From: an uncultured Pelagibacteraceae bacterium
GTDB lineage: Bacteria; Pseudomonadota; Alphaproteobacteria; Pelagibacterales; Pelagibacteraceae
Length of the DNA stretch: 64,000 nucleotides
Assembly: GCA_902619925.1 (NCBI GenBank)
Contig: CACNFY010000003.1
Coordinates: 1 to 64,000, forward strand
Direction: 5' to 3'
Position 1 is the first letter of the stretch, and each line of letters begins with the position of its first letter. Positions 54,916 through 63,765 of this stretch are shown piece by piece. The notes under the pieces are model-generated. The model was given only the letters and a program-made list of their open reading frames with translations. It was not told the origin of the DNA and made no database searches. A program made the translations under genes and the position numbers.

Positions 54916-54943
54916 CTTATAGAGAAAAATAAAAAAATGTAAA
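54916..54943 (-). promoter_or_regulatory. Dedicated promoter of the 5S rRNA gene
   Basis: On the minus strand TTTACA (54938-54943) and TATAAG (54916-54921) are 16 bases apart. The -10 ends 5 bases before the first base of 5S, so initiation would fall at or next to the mature 5' end. The element sits in the 42-base gap after the fcl stop codon. Confidence 0.6.
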
Positions 54944-54952
54944 CTAAAATAA

Positions 54953-55888
54953 TTAATTAATTTTTGTGATGTAGTCATCTAATGTCATTTTTAAACCTTG
55001 TTTTAATGAAGTTTTGGCTCTCCAACCAAGTTTCTTTGCAACATTTACATCTAACAATTTTCTAGGCATTCCATCAGGTTTTCTTTTGTCAAAAATAATT
55101 TTAAGATTTGATGCGCCTAACTCTTTTGCAATAAAATTTGCATACCATTTAATTGTAAAATCTTTACCAGATCCAATATTAATAAATGGGTATTTAATTT
55201 TTTTGTTTAGGAAAAACATTACTGCATCAGCAAAATCATTAACAAATAAAAGTTCTCGAAAAGGTTTTCCTGTCCCCCAGACTGTAAATTTTTTTTTATT
55301 TTTAATTTTAGCCTCGTAAATCTTTCTAATTAAAGCTGCAAAAAAATGTGAGTTTTCAAGGTCGTAATTATCGTTTGGTCCATACATGTTGGATGGCATT
55401 AGGCATTTATAATTTAATTTATAATTTTTGCTGTAGTTATAACACATAAGAACTCCTGCAATTTTAGCTATAGCATAAGCATCATTCGTTTCCTCTAAGG
55501 GGCCAGTTAAAATATATTTTTCTTTAATTGGTTGTTTTGCAAGTTTTGGATATATACAGCTGGACCCTAGAAAAATCAAATTTTTGATTTTAGCTAAATA
55601 AGATCCGTGAATAAGATTATTCTGAATTTGTAAATTCTCGTAAATGAATTTAGATTTATACAAGTCATTTGCTAAAATACCTCCTACTTTTGCTGCAGCT
55701 ATTATAACCAGATCAGGTTTTTTATTTTTAAGATATTTAAAAACTTTTTCTTGGTTAGTTAAATTTAATTTTTTTTTATCTATAGTAATAATTTTTTTAT
55801 AACCTAATCTTTTGAATTTTTTTAATATCGCATTCCCTACCATACCATTATGACCAGCAATAAATATTTTTGAATTTTTATTAATCAT
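54953..55888 (-). CDS. fcl: GDP-L-fucose synthase
   Basis: Converts GDP-4-keto-6-deoxymannose to GDP-L-fucose by epimerisation and NADPH reduction. The nucleotide motif IFIAGHNGMVGNAILKKF starts near residue 8; the catalytic pair is in DAYAIAKIAG (YxxxK), FLGSSCIYPK supplies the Ser and Cys, and GPNDNYDLENSHFFAALI is characteristic. I chose the ATG at 55888 over the upstream TTG at 55909. It overlaps gmd by 8 bases, and together they make the fucose donor. It is the last protein gene before the 5S. Confidence 0.93.
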   Translation of the reverse strand: MINKNSKIFIAGHNGMVGNAILKKFKRLGYKKIITIDKKKLNLTNQEKVFKYLKNKKPDLVIIAAAKVGGILANDLYKSKFIYENLQIQNNLIHGSYLAKIKNLIFLGSSCIYPKLAKQPIKEKYILTGPLEETNDAYAIAKIAGVLMCYNYSKNYKLNYKCLMPSNMYGPNDNYDLENSHFFAALIRKIYEAKIKNKKKFTVWGTGKPFRELLFVNDFADAVMFFLNKKIKYPFINIGSGKDFTIKWYANFIAKELGASNLKIIFDKRKPDGMPRKLLDVNVAKKLGWRAKTSLKQGLKMTLDDYITKIN

Positions 55889-56924
55889 TAATGAGATTTT
55901 TCTCCTCAAACTTAATCATATCCTCAATCAATCTTTCAATGTTTATTTTAGGTTTCCATTTAAGTATTTTAGAAGCTTTTCTACTATCGCCGAGTAATGT
56001 ATTAACATCCAGGGGTCTAAAATATTTCTTGTCAATTTCTATTATTGTTTTTTTCGTATTAAGGTTTACTGCTTTTTCATTTTTACCTTTACCTATCCAT
56101 TTTAAATTTATTTTAAGTTTTTTTGCTACAATATTTACAAATTGCCTTACACTTAGTTGTTTTCCTGTAGAAATTACAAAATCATCAGGTTTTTTTAATT
56201 GTAAAATTTTCCACATCGCCTCAACATAATCTATGGCGTGACCCCAATCACGTTTAGAATCAATGTTACCTAAATATAGTTTTTTTTGTTTATTTGATTT
56301 TATTCTTACTAAAGCTTTAATTATTTTTTTTGTTACAAATGTTTCACCCCTCATAGGGCTTTCATGATTAAATAAAATCCCGTTGCATGCAAAAATGTTG
56401 TAAGCCTCCCTATAATTTACTGTTATCCAATGGGCATAAACTTTGGCAACTCCATAGGGACTTCTTGGGTAAAAAGGAGTATTTTCATTCTGAGGAACTT
56501 CTCTAACTTTTCCAAACATTTCAGATGTGCCTGCTTGATAAAATTTTGTTATCTTTTGTAGTTTATGAAATTTAATTGCTTCTAAAATTCTTAATGCACC
56601 CAATGCATCCGCATTAGCAGTATATTCTGGAACCTCAAAAGAAACTGCAACATGAGATTGAGCAGCTAAATTATAAATTTCATTTGGTCTAATCTCTTTT
56701 AATAAAGTAGATACAGATATAGCATCTGTTATATCACCATAGTGTAATATTAATTTACGATTTTTTTCATGCGGATCTTGGTAAAGATGATCTATCCTAC
56801 CAGTATTAAATGAAGATGATCTTCTTACTACACCGTGGACAATATAATGCTTATTTAAAAGAAACTCCGCAAGATAGGAACCATCTTGACCTGTTACACC
56901 AAATATTAAAGCTTTTTTTTTCAC
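55881..56924 (-). CDS. gmd: GDP-mannose 4,6-dehydratase
   Basis: The first enzyme from GDP-mannose toward GDP-L-fucose. The NAD motif FGVTGQDGSYLAEFLL is at about 8-23. NLAAQSHVAVSFEVPEYTA, FYQAGTSEMFGKV, the catalytic YGVAK and FNHESPMRGETFVTKKI are nearly canonical. The C-terminal part contains RPLDVNTLLGDSRKA. The length of 347 is normal. The start codon is GTG at 56922-56924. Genes making GDP-mannose are not in the window. It overlaps fcl. Confidence 0.97.
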   Translation of the reverse strand: MKKKALIFGVTGQDGSYLAEFLLNKHYIVHGVVRRSSSFNTGRIDHLYQDPHEKNRKLILHYGDITDAISVSTLLKEIRPNEIYNLAAQSHVAVSFEVPEYTANADALGALRILEAIKFHKLQKITKFYQAGTSEMFGKVREVPQNENTPFYPRSPYGVAKVYAHWITVNYREAYNIFACNGILFNHESPMRGETFVTKKIIKALVRIKSNKQKKLYLGNIDSKRDWGHAIDYVEAMWKILQLKKPDDFVISTGKQLSVRQFVNIVAKKLKINLKWIGKGKNEKAVNLNTKKTIIEIDKKYFRPLDVNTLLGDSRKASKILKWKPKINIERLIEDMIKFEEKNLIND

Positions 56925-56973
56925 TAAATTAAAAATTAAATATATATTATTTAATCAAAAGTCAAAGTTTACC

Positions 56974-57696
56974 TCACATATTTTCATTTTTGTAAATATA
57001 TTCGAACGTTTTTCTAAATGGCATTTTAGCTTTAAATATTTTTTTAAAATTATTTTTTCTTAATAAGTTGTGCATATCAGAAAAACTATAATTTTTGATT
57101 AGCATGTTATGATAATGATGCTCAAATAAAATATATTTAGTATTTTGGATATATTTTCCTAGGCCATTAAGTACATAAAATTCATATCCTTCAGTGTCCA
57201 ATTTTATAAAATCAATATTCTTAATATTAGAGTCTAAAATGAATTTATCTAATCTTATCTGATTAGTATTTATTTTTTGAGAATAATTTTTTTTCTTATA
57301 CAAAAAACCACTTTTTTTTCTAAAGTATTTTGAGTTTTGATTAATATCAATCAAAGTCGATGAAGAGCTTTCATCAAGTTGATTTATTTTTTTTTCTTGA
57401 TTTTTATCTCCAGCCGCTAAATTATAAATATAAATATTAGATTGATTAAATTTTTTTTTTAATTTTTCAGTTCTATTTTTAAGTAAATTATAATTTTTTA
57501 AACTAGCCTCAAAAGAATATATGCTTTTAATGCTAAAATTATTACAAAACAAATCAATAGACTCTCCAATATGAGCACCTACATCAAAAAAAATATTAAA
57601 ACTTTCAATTTCAAGTGATTTCAAATATTTAATTATTTTTTTTTTATGAAAATAATCAAAAAATTTCAGAAATAGGATTGATAAATTTTTAATCAT
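56974..57696 (-). CDS. FkbM-family methyltransferase
   Basis: A 240-residue class I methyltransferase. SAM motif I is NIFFDVGAHIGESIDLF (about 34-50), followed by SIYSFEASLKNY, and the FkbM core NIDFIKLDTEGYEFYVLNGLG (about 160). It ends in a short basic tail. A likely role is O-methylating a sugar in the surface glycan built by this island; the target is unknown. It starts 4 bases after the membrane protein gene and precedes gmd by 49 bases. Confidence 0.83.
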   Translation of the reverse strand: MIKNLSILFLKFFDYFHKKKIIKYLKSLEIESFNIFFDVGAHIGESIDLFCNNFSIKSIYSFEASLKNYNLLKNRTEKLKKKFNQSNIYIYNLAAGDKNQEKKINQLDESSSSTLIDINQNSKYFRKKSGFLYKKKNYSQKINTNQIRLDKFILDSNIKNIDFIKLDTEGYEFYVLNGLGKYIQNTKYILFEHHYHNMLIKNYSFSDMHNLLRKNNFKKIFKAKMPFRKTFEYIYKNENM

Positions 57697-57700
57697 AAAA

Positions 57701-59377
57701 CTAATTAATATTTATAAACATGTATGTTTTATATTTTTTTGTTACTTCATAGTCTCCATTAAAATCACATTCAGTTTTTATTTTGCAATTGTCATATATA
57801 TTTATAAGTCCACTTATTCTATTATTTATCCTGTAATGATTATCAGACAATTCATATCTAAAATCCTGAAAGGGGTTAAAATTATATTTAATAATTTCAT
57901 CATTAATTCTATTTACATTTCTAAATAAAAATATTATTGCAGTTACTAATAATAAAACTGAAATTCTTTTTTGAAGTTGTTTAAAGTTAAGTTTATTTCT
58001 CTCTAAAAATTTTGAAATAGGAATAAATATTAATAAACATATTAATATATACCCTCCATATCTTAAGGCTGGATGGTTATAAAACCATTCAAAAAATAAA
58101 ATTATTAGAAAAAAATAAATAGGTAATAAATATGTATCTTGTTTTTTCTTATTTTTTTTTGCAGAAAAAAAACTTAAATAAATTATTAAAATTAAAAATA
58201 AAATACCAAAAAGAAAATCAGATACTTTATTAAAAAAATAATTATCTATCCAATTAGGCACCCAATTAAAATACATTATGTGATTTTCAATATTATCTAC
58301 CTTAAAATTTGGTCCAGCTCCTGCTTTAGCCCAATTTTCGTAATGAGAATTCATAAGCTTTACATCATTAATAAGAATTGACCATTCAAAATCTGAAAAG
58401 CATGTAAAGTAAACTGGGTATACTAAACATCCTGTATTGAAAAAATTTACTAAAAGCACACTTAAGATTAATAAAGTAGCAAGATAAAATGGTATGATTT
58501 TTAGCAAATTTTTCAAAATACCTAATTTATCATTTTTTTTTAATAAAAATAATATTGGGATTAAAATTATAAAATATACAAAATAAAAACTTTTTAATGA
58601 TATAATTAAACTCGATAAAATAAGTATCTTGCCTAAAAAGATGTCACTAGTTCTTAAAAATTTAAAAAATATGAAAATTTCAATAAATAACAAAAATATT
58701 AAAATTTGTGCAGATCTATCAGAACCATGCTCAGAAATTCTGTAAAAGAAAATAAAAATGAAAATTATACTTAATAAAATTAGGAAAAATATGTAGTCAT
58801 TATCTCTCTCTAAATACTTATAATTTAATAAAGTTATTAAATGAATTAAAGAATAACCCATGATTATAATAGCTCCAATGTGAAACATGTATTTCTCAAC
58901 AATTGGTAAATAGAATAGTGAATTCAAATAAAATATTGATGAAGGTGTTCTAAAACCGTGATTAAAATTTCCGACACCAATTAAAAATTTACTTTCGTTA
59001 ATATAGTTTGTATAGCCAAAATGGTAGTAAGAAAAATCATCATGAGTTTTAAAAGCTATAAATGCAAAAAATAATATTAAAAAAACAGATATAAATATTT
59101 TTAATTCAAAATTGTATTTTATTTTATTATAGTTTAAAAAAAACATTATTAATCCAGTTAAAATAACTAGAAAATTATGTTCTAAGTTATGTGAGAAAAA
59201 AAAATGAGATACGTAAGAATAAATTGTAAGTATAAATATACCTACTAACCCATCAAATCCTAAATTAAATAGGCTACTGCTCTTAAAAATAATTTTTCTA
59301 AAAACAATACCAAAACCTAATACAGCAACTACTATTAAAAAATAAAATATAAAAAATATTATTGGGTTAGCACTCAT
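57701..59377 (-). CDS. Large polytopic membrane protein, GT-C-like, function unknown
   Basis: A 558-residue protein with about 13 hydrophobic segments. An early extracytoplasmic loop has KTHDDFSYYHFGY (about 112-124), an acidic pair like the catalytic Asp/Glu of GT-C glycosyltransferases. A larger hydrophilic stretch (about 315-375) and a soluble tail (about 500-558) follow. NHPALRYGGY near residue 432 is a distinctive piece I cannot assign to a named family. Its setting between two FkbM genes suggests a glycan assembly role. It overlaps the upstream FkbM stop by one base. Confidence 0.7.
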   Translation of the reverse strand: MSANPIIFFIFYFLIVVAVLGFGIVFRKIIFKSSSLFNLGFDGLVGIFILTIYSYVSHFFFSHNLEHNFLVILTGLIMFFLNYNKIKYNFELKIFISVFLILFFAFIAFKTHDDFSYYHFGYTNYINESKFLIGVGNFNHGFRTPSSIFYLNSLFYLPIVEKYMFHIGAIIIMGYSLIHLITLLNYKYLERDNDYIFFLILLSIIFIFIFFYRISEHGSDRSAQILIFLLFIEIFIFFKFLRTSDIFLGKILILSSLIISLKSFYFVYFIILIPILFLLKKNDKLGILKNLLKIIPFYLATLLILSVLLVNFFNTGCLVYPVYFTCFSDFEWSILINDVKLMNSHYENWAKAGAGPNFKVDNIENHIMYFNWVPNWIDNYFFNKVSDFLFGILFLILIIYLSFFSAKKNKKKQDTYLLPIYFFLIILFFEWFYNHPALRYGGYILICLLIFIPISKFLERNKLNFKQLQKRISVLLLVTAIIFLFRNVNRINDEIIKYNFNPFQDFRYELSDNHYRINNRISGLINIYDNCKIKTECDFNGDYEVTKKYKTYMFININ

Positions 59378-60063
59378 TATTTTAAACTAAAAAAAGCATC
59401 CATAAGTAAAATTTTTTCATTTCTATATTTTATTTTTGAGATAGAAATTAGTTTGTACTTATATTTATTCAGAAAACCGATTATATCGTAAAAATTTGGC
59501 TTAACGTCTTGATATCTTTCTATAAATGATAATTCAACTTTTAAAAGTTTGATTTTTTTATTTTTTAGATTTTTTTTCATTCCTTTTAAAACATTCATTT
59601 CTTCACCCTGTACATCTATTTTACAAAAATCTATTACTTGGTTTTTATTAAAAAAATCATCAAATTTGATAGTTTTAATTTTAATTTTTTTATTCAACTT
59701 TTTTAAAGATTTAAATAAATTATTTTGTTCATAAAAACTTGATTGAGAAGAAATATTGTACTGATAAAACGTTCTTGTCCCTTTTTTATTTGACAATGCA
59801 TAATTAAAATTATCTATCTTTAGATTTGAGTATCTTTCTCTAATTTTTTCATTTAATTTTTTTATTGGTTCAAAAGTTACAATTCTTCTCATATTTAATA
59901 TGTTGGACAAAAAGCCTACATAATTTCCTTCATTTGTACCTATATCTACATAAAATATTTTTTTATTATTAAATATATGTTTTAAAAGTTTTTTTTCATT
60001 TGAGACTGATGAAAATAAATATGATATTGCATCGTCTAATTTTTGATAGTATTTGAGCAACAT
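59377..60063 (-). CDS. FkbM-family methyltransferase
   Basis: A 228-residue class I methyltransferase. SAM motif I is IFYVDIGTNEGNYVGFL (about 36-52), then VTFEPIKKLN; the core is IDFCKIDVQGEEMNVLKGMKK (about 145-165), with Asp-Val-Gln in place of the more usual Asp-Thr-Glu. Its exact target is unknown. It is the first gene of the minus-strand run that ends at the 5S. The start is 43 bases from a divergent membrane-protein gene, so promoters for both directions must fit there. Confidence 0.83.
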   Translation of the reverse strand: MLLKYYQKLDDAISYLFSSVSNEKKLLKHIFNNKKIFYVDIGTNEGNYVGFLSNILNMRRIVTFEPIKKLNEKIRERYSNLKIDNFNYALSNKKGTRTFYQYNISSQSSFYEQNNLFKSLKKLNKKIKIKTIKFDDFFNKNQVIDFCKIDVQGEEMNVLKGMKKNLKNKKIKLLKVELSFIERYQDVKPNFYDIIGFLNKYKYKLISISKIKYRNEKILLMDAFFSLK

Positions 60064-60106
60064 AGCTGTATTATTGGTCCTGTTATTTATAAAATAAAAT
60101 TGTCAA

Positions 60107-61375
60107 ATGAATTTCAAGTTTATAAAAAAAAATTATCATATCACAACTTTTATTTTACTTTATTTTAGTCTCATTATTGGTTTTTTATTTGGTGAAAATA
60201 CAACTTTAGGTCCAAAATTTGACTTTGAGCATGCTTTAAAACAATTACAGCTTTTTGAGGAAAATTTTTTTTATACGTTGTTAAATTATGATAATATTAT
60301 TTATCCAACAAGAATTTCTCCTGTATTTATTATTATAATTTTATATTTAAAAAAAATATTTATTAATATTGAATTAGTCCGTTTTATTCTTCTTAATATA
60401 ATTGTATTAAATCAAATCTATTTTTACAAAAATTTAAAGTTAGTTTTTCTAAAAAAAAACAAATTTATAGATAAAAAAAATCTTTTTTTTCTGAGCACTG
60501 TAATATTTATTTCTCCTTCTTTTAGAGCTAATGCTGTTTGGCCGGAGAGTGCTATGGTTGGACTATTGTTTTTCAACATGTCTGTTTATTATTTTCTTAA
60601 GTTTAAAATTAAATTAATTAATACTCACATATATCAAAACATCATATTTTTAGCCTTGGCATCTTATATAAGACCAAGCTTTGCCTTATTTGCTATTTTT
60701 TTTTTCGTTTTTTATTTTGTAAAAATTAAAGACTATATAATTTTAATAAAAATTATTTTTTTGAATTTAGTACTGTCATTACCAGCTTTTTATTATTTAT
60801 TTGTTTTAGAGGTATTTTTTATAAACAGTGGTGTAAGCGAAAGTTCTCTAAATTTAAACTATTTAAGTAAGATTGCAATAATATTTTCAATATATTTTTT
60901 TCATATTATACCTCTACTGTATTTCAAAAAATTTTTTGTCGAAAATTTTTTTGAAAAAAAAAATTATTTGTTAATTTTAGCAACTATTATAATAGTTATT
61001 ATTTCTCTACTAAACTTCAATTATAATATCGATAACACTGGAGGTGGGATTTTTTTACATTTATCCTATTTTATTTCTGGTAATGATTTTCTATTTCTTT
61101 TACTGACACCTCTTTTTGTCTTTTTTTCAATTAAACTAGTTTTTATAAATCCAGGTGATAATTTACTTTTATTTATAATAATATTTTTAATTACCCCCCA
61201 ATTTTCAATTTACCATAAGTATTATGATCCATTAATTTTTATGCTAGCATTTTCGATTTTTAACTTTGATATCAAAGAGAAATATTTTTCTCGATCGAAC
61301 ATTTTAATTATATTTACATTTTATCTCTTGTATTATCTTACATCTTTAACTAATAGTTACTTTATAAATTTCTAA
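60107..61375 (+). CDS. Polytopic membrane protein, probable GT-C-type glycosyltransferase
   Basis: A 422-residue protein with about ten to eleven hydrophobic helices. The first extracytoplasmic loop has GPKFDFEHALKQL (about 32-44), with an acidic DFE cluster, and a later loop has ANAVWPESAMVG (about 145-156). Such loops are where GT-C enzymes keep catalytic acids, but I see no family-defining motif. The stop codon shares its last base with the ATG of a DPM1-like GT2 gene, suggesting the two act as donor-maker and transferase. Confidence 0.65.
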   Translation: MNFKFIKKNYHITTFILLYFSLIIGFLFGENTTLGPKFDFEHALKQLQLFEENFFYTLLNYDNIIYPTRISPVFIIIILYLKKIFINIELVRFILLNIIVLNQIYFYKNLKLVFLKKNKFIDKKNLFFLSTVIFISPSFRANAVWPESAMVGLLFFNMSVYYFLKFKIKLINTHIYQNIIFLALASYIRPSFALFAIFFFVFYFVKIKDYIILIKIIFLNLVLSLPAFYYLFVLEVFFINSGVSESSLNLNYLSKIAIIFSIYFFHIIPLLYFKKFFVENFFEKKNYLLILATIIIVIISLLNFNYNIDNTGGGIFLHLSYFISGNDFLFLLLTPLFVFFSIKLVFINPGDNLLLFIIIFLITPQFSIYHKYYDPLIFMLAFSIFNFDIKEKYFSRSNILIIFTFYLLYYLTSLTNSYFINF

Positions 61376-62046
61376 TGGATTTGACTTTAGTAATACCTGC
61401 AAAAAAAGAAAAGGAATCCCTGCCATACGTTTTAGAGGAATTAAAAAAGTATAATTATAAATGTTTAATTGTATTGGAAAAAAATGATACAGAAACTATA
61501 GAGTCAATTAATAATTACGATTGTGAAATAATTTATCAAAACAATTTAGGCTATGGGTCAGCTCTTATACAAGGAATAAATGCGACTAAAACAGAATATT
61601 TTTGTATATTTAACGCAGACGGATCTTTTATTCCAAACGAGATCAAACAGATGAAAGATGAATTAGAAAAAAATAACTTAGATTATGTATTTGGTTCAAG
61701 ATATCAAAAAGGATCAAAAAGTGATGATGACACATTAGTGACTCTAATTGGTAATTATTTTTTTACATACTTTGGCAAGATATTTTTTAACCTAAATATT
61801 ACAGATATTTTGTACACATTTGTGATCGGAAAAACCAAAAAAGCAAAAGAATTGAATTTAAAACAAAAAGATTTTACTTTTTGTGTAGAATTACCAATAA
61901 AGGCTAAAAGGTTAAATCAAAAAATGACTTCTTATACGTCTCACGAAAGAAGTAGGATTGCAGGTAGCAAAAAGGTTAATGCATTCAAAGATGGATTTTA
62001 TATATTAATTTACTTATTTAAAATTTTTTTTAGAAAAGAAAAATAA
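61375..62046 (+). CDS. Glycosyltransferase family 2, DPM1/polyprenyl-phosphate sugar synthase-like
   Basis: A 223-residue GT-A enzyme. It opens LTLVIPAKKEKESLPYVLEEL, then NLGYGSALIQGINATKTEYF and NADGSFIPNEIKQM. The metal-binding DxD is represented by Asn-Ala-Asp (about 81-83), an atypical first residue. FGSRYQKGSKSDDDTL is typical of dolichol-phosphate mannose synthase relatives. No membrane helix pair is obvious, only a hydrophobic tail. It forms an overlapping pair with the upstream membrane protein and overlaps the convergent WecA-like gene by 37 bases. Confidence 0.82.
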   Translation: MDLTLVIPAKKEKESLPYVLEELKKYNYKCLIVLEKNDTETIESINNYDCEIIYQNNLGYGSALIQGINATKTEYFCIFNADGSFIPNEIKQMKDELEKNNLDYVFGSRYQKGSKSDDDTLVTLIGNYFFTYFGKIFFNLNITDILYTFVIGKTKKAKELNLKQKDFTFCVELPIKAKRLNQKMTSYTSHERSRIAGSKKVNAFKDGFYILIYLFKIFFRKEK

Positions 62047-63026
62047 GCATAAGAATAAATAAATATATTTATCAAAATCAACGAAATTAAAATATCCGTT
62101 TTAGATGAGAAATGATAACCAATAAAAAATGTTGAAAAATTATATATATTAATAACAATTGAGCTAATATTATTAATAAAATTATTACTTTTTTTCTTAA
62201 ATCTTAATTTTAAAAAATTAAAAAGTAGTTGATGTAAATGTTTAGTATCGGGAGTTATAGGAGAAAGCTTATAACTATACTTTCTTATAATTGAGAACAA
62301 ATTTTCATAGCACGGATACCATAATAATAAAATTATAAAATACGGTGATATATGTTGATTGCTCATATAAAGTTTTATTAAATAGATAGCAAATAAAAAT
62401 CCTAACAAGTATGATCCACCATCACCAAGGTAAATTTTGTTCATAAAGTTGAATACCAACAATACTAATAATGTAATCAGCAGCGATACTAAAAATTCAC
62501 TGTTTTGAAATAGATAATTTTCTAGACCTAATAGAATTAAAAAAAACAAGATTATTGAGTAATAGGTAATTACTAGTCCGTTTAATCCATCAATAAAATT
62601 AGTTCCGTTAACAACAATTAAAATACAGAAACTTACAAATACTATATTAAAAAGCTTATACTCTAAAATAGTATCCAAAAAAACCAGCCTTGTTGATGAT
62701 AATGTTATATCATTATTTAGTACACATATTAATATTACAAGTATTTGTAAAAATAATCTAAACATAGGTGAGTTTAGTTTTTTTAAATCTGACAAGATTC
62801 CGATAAATGTTAAAATAAATAGATAAAAGTAGATAATATTCAGAAATTGATAATTAAAAATAAATATTGATATAAAAATGTAAGTACCTCCTATGGGGAG
62901 TATATAACTTTTGTTAGCAAAATTTTGATGTGGATCTTTTTTAATTTTGAAAAGATAATAATTTTTAGTGAGGATATAATTAAGAGCTAAACAAATTATT
63001 ATAAATATCAATGAATTAAAAATCAT
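62010..63026 (-). CDS. WecA/MraY-family polyprenyl-phosphate glycosyl-1-phosphate transferase
   Basis: A 338-residue membrane protein with about ten helices. The family motifs are GILSDLKKL (about 76-84), the magnesium-binding NGTNFIDGLNGL (about 140-151), YLGDGGSYLLGF and the cytoplasmic PDTKHLHQLLF, equivalent to the HIHH loop. Enzymes of this family start O-antigen or teichoic chains by moving a HexNAc-phosphate onto undecaprenyl phosphate. It is much more diverged than the window's mraY and so is a separate initiating enzyme. Its start overlaps the GT2 stop as ATGA. Confidence 0.87.
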   Translation of the reverse strand: MIFNSLIFIIICLALNYILTKNYYLFKIKKDPHQNFANKSYILPIGGTYIFISIFIFNYQFLNIIYFYLFILTFIGILSDLKKLNSPMFRLFLQILVILICVLNNDITLSSTRLVFLDTILEYKLFNIVFVSFCILIVVNGTNFIDGLNGLVITYYSIILFFLILLGLENYLFQNSEFLVSLLITLLVLLVFNFMNKIYLGDGGSYLLGFLFAIYLIKLYMSNQHISPYFIILLLWYPCYENLFSIIRKYSYKLSPITPDTKHLHQLLFNFLKLRFKKKSNNFINNISSIVINIYNFSTFFIGYHFSSKTDILISLILINIFIYSYAYFSFLKKILNK

Positions 63027-63763
63027 ATTTTTTTCAAATAGTTTAATGAAAGAACTAAAATAAAATAAAAAGTTTTAAAAATATTCATTCCTTGATATAC
63101 ATAGTATACTTTGAAAGCATCAATAATTTTTTGAAACGTTGATGAAGACAAAGATCCAACATGACTCAACCAATAGACTAGAAAATTATTAATTCCATAA
63201 AAAGTAACACCTTGTTTTGATAAATATAACCAACACACATAGTCCTCTTTAGTCTTAATATTTGGGAAAGGATATTTTAATTTCTTTAACACTTTTTTTT
63301 CAATCATAACCGTTGAGAGTCCAATATCACATGATTTAATCAAGCTTTGATAATTTTGATTTTTTGCATATCTTTTTGAGATTATTTTCCCTACAGAATT
63401 TTTTATATAATACGATGTGTGACTAGCTACACATCTATTTTTTTTCATAAACATTAGTTGAAGGTATAATTTATTTTTCTTCCATAAATCATCACTATCT
63501 AAAAAAGCTATATATTTACCTTTTGAGGAATTGATGCCTTTATTTCTTGATAAACCTGCACCAAGATTTACTTTATTATTTATGAATTTTAATCTTTTAT
63601 TTTTTATATTTACTAATTCGTCTATTTTTTTTATTGATGGGTTGTCATTCACAACAATAATTTCAACATTCTTATAAGTCTGATTCAACGCTGACAGTAT
63701 TGATTTTTTTAATAATGTTATATTGCTATAAAAAGGTATAATTACGCTAACTAAATTTTTCAT
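63023..63763 (-). CDS. Glycosyltransferase family 2
   Basis: A GT-A glycosyltransferase of 246 residues. The classic start LVSVIIPFYSNITLLKKSI, ALNQTYKNVEIIVVNDNPS and the metal site FLDSDDLWKKNKL (about 85-97) are all present. The C-terminus has one hydrophobic segment. I chose the ATG at 63763 rather than the upstream TTG at 63769, which would overlap the previous stop. It sits between a GT4 gene and the WecA-like gene in one minus-strand operon. Confidence 0.88.
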   Translation of the reverse strand: MKNLVSVIIPFYSNITLLKKSILSALNQTYKNVEIIVVNDNPSIKKIDELVNIKNKRLKFINNKVNLGAGLSRNKGINSSKGKYIAFLDSDDLWKKNKLYLQLMFMKKNRCVASHTSYYIKNSVGKIISKRYAKNQNYQSLIKSCDIGLSTVMIEKKVLKKLKYPFPNIKTKEDYVCWLYLSKQGVTFYGINNFLVYWLSHVGSLSSSTFQKIIDAFKVYYVYQGMNIFKTFYFILVLSLNYLKKI

Positions 63764-63765
63764 TT

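Noticed and set aside
60064-60106. Specific divergent promoters between the FkbM gene and the membrane-protein gene
   Set aside because: The 43-base gap is too AT-rich to pick hexamers above chance; I left it unannotated.
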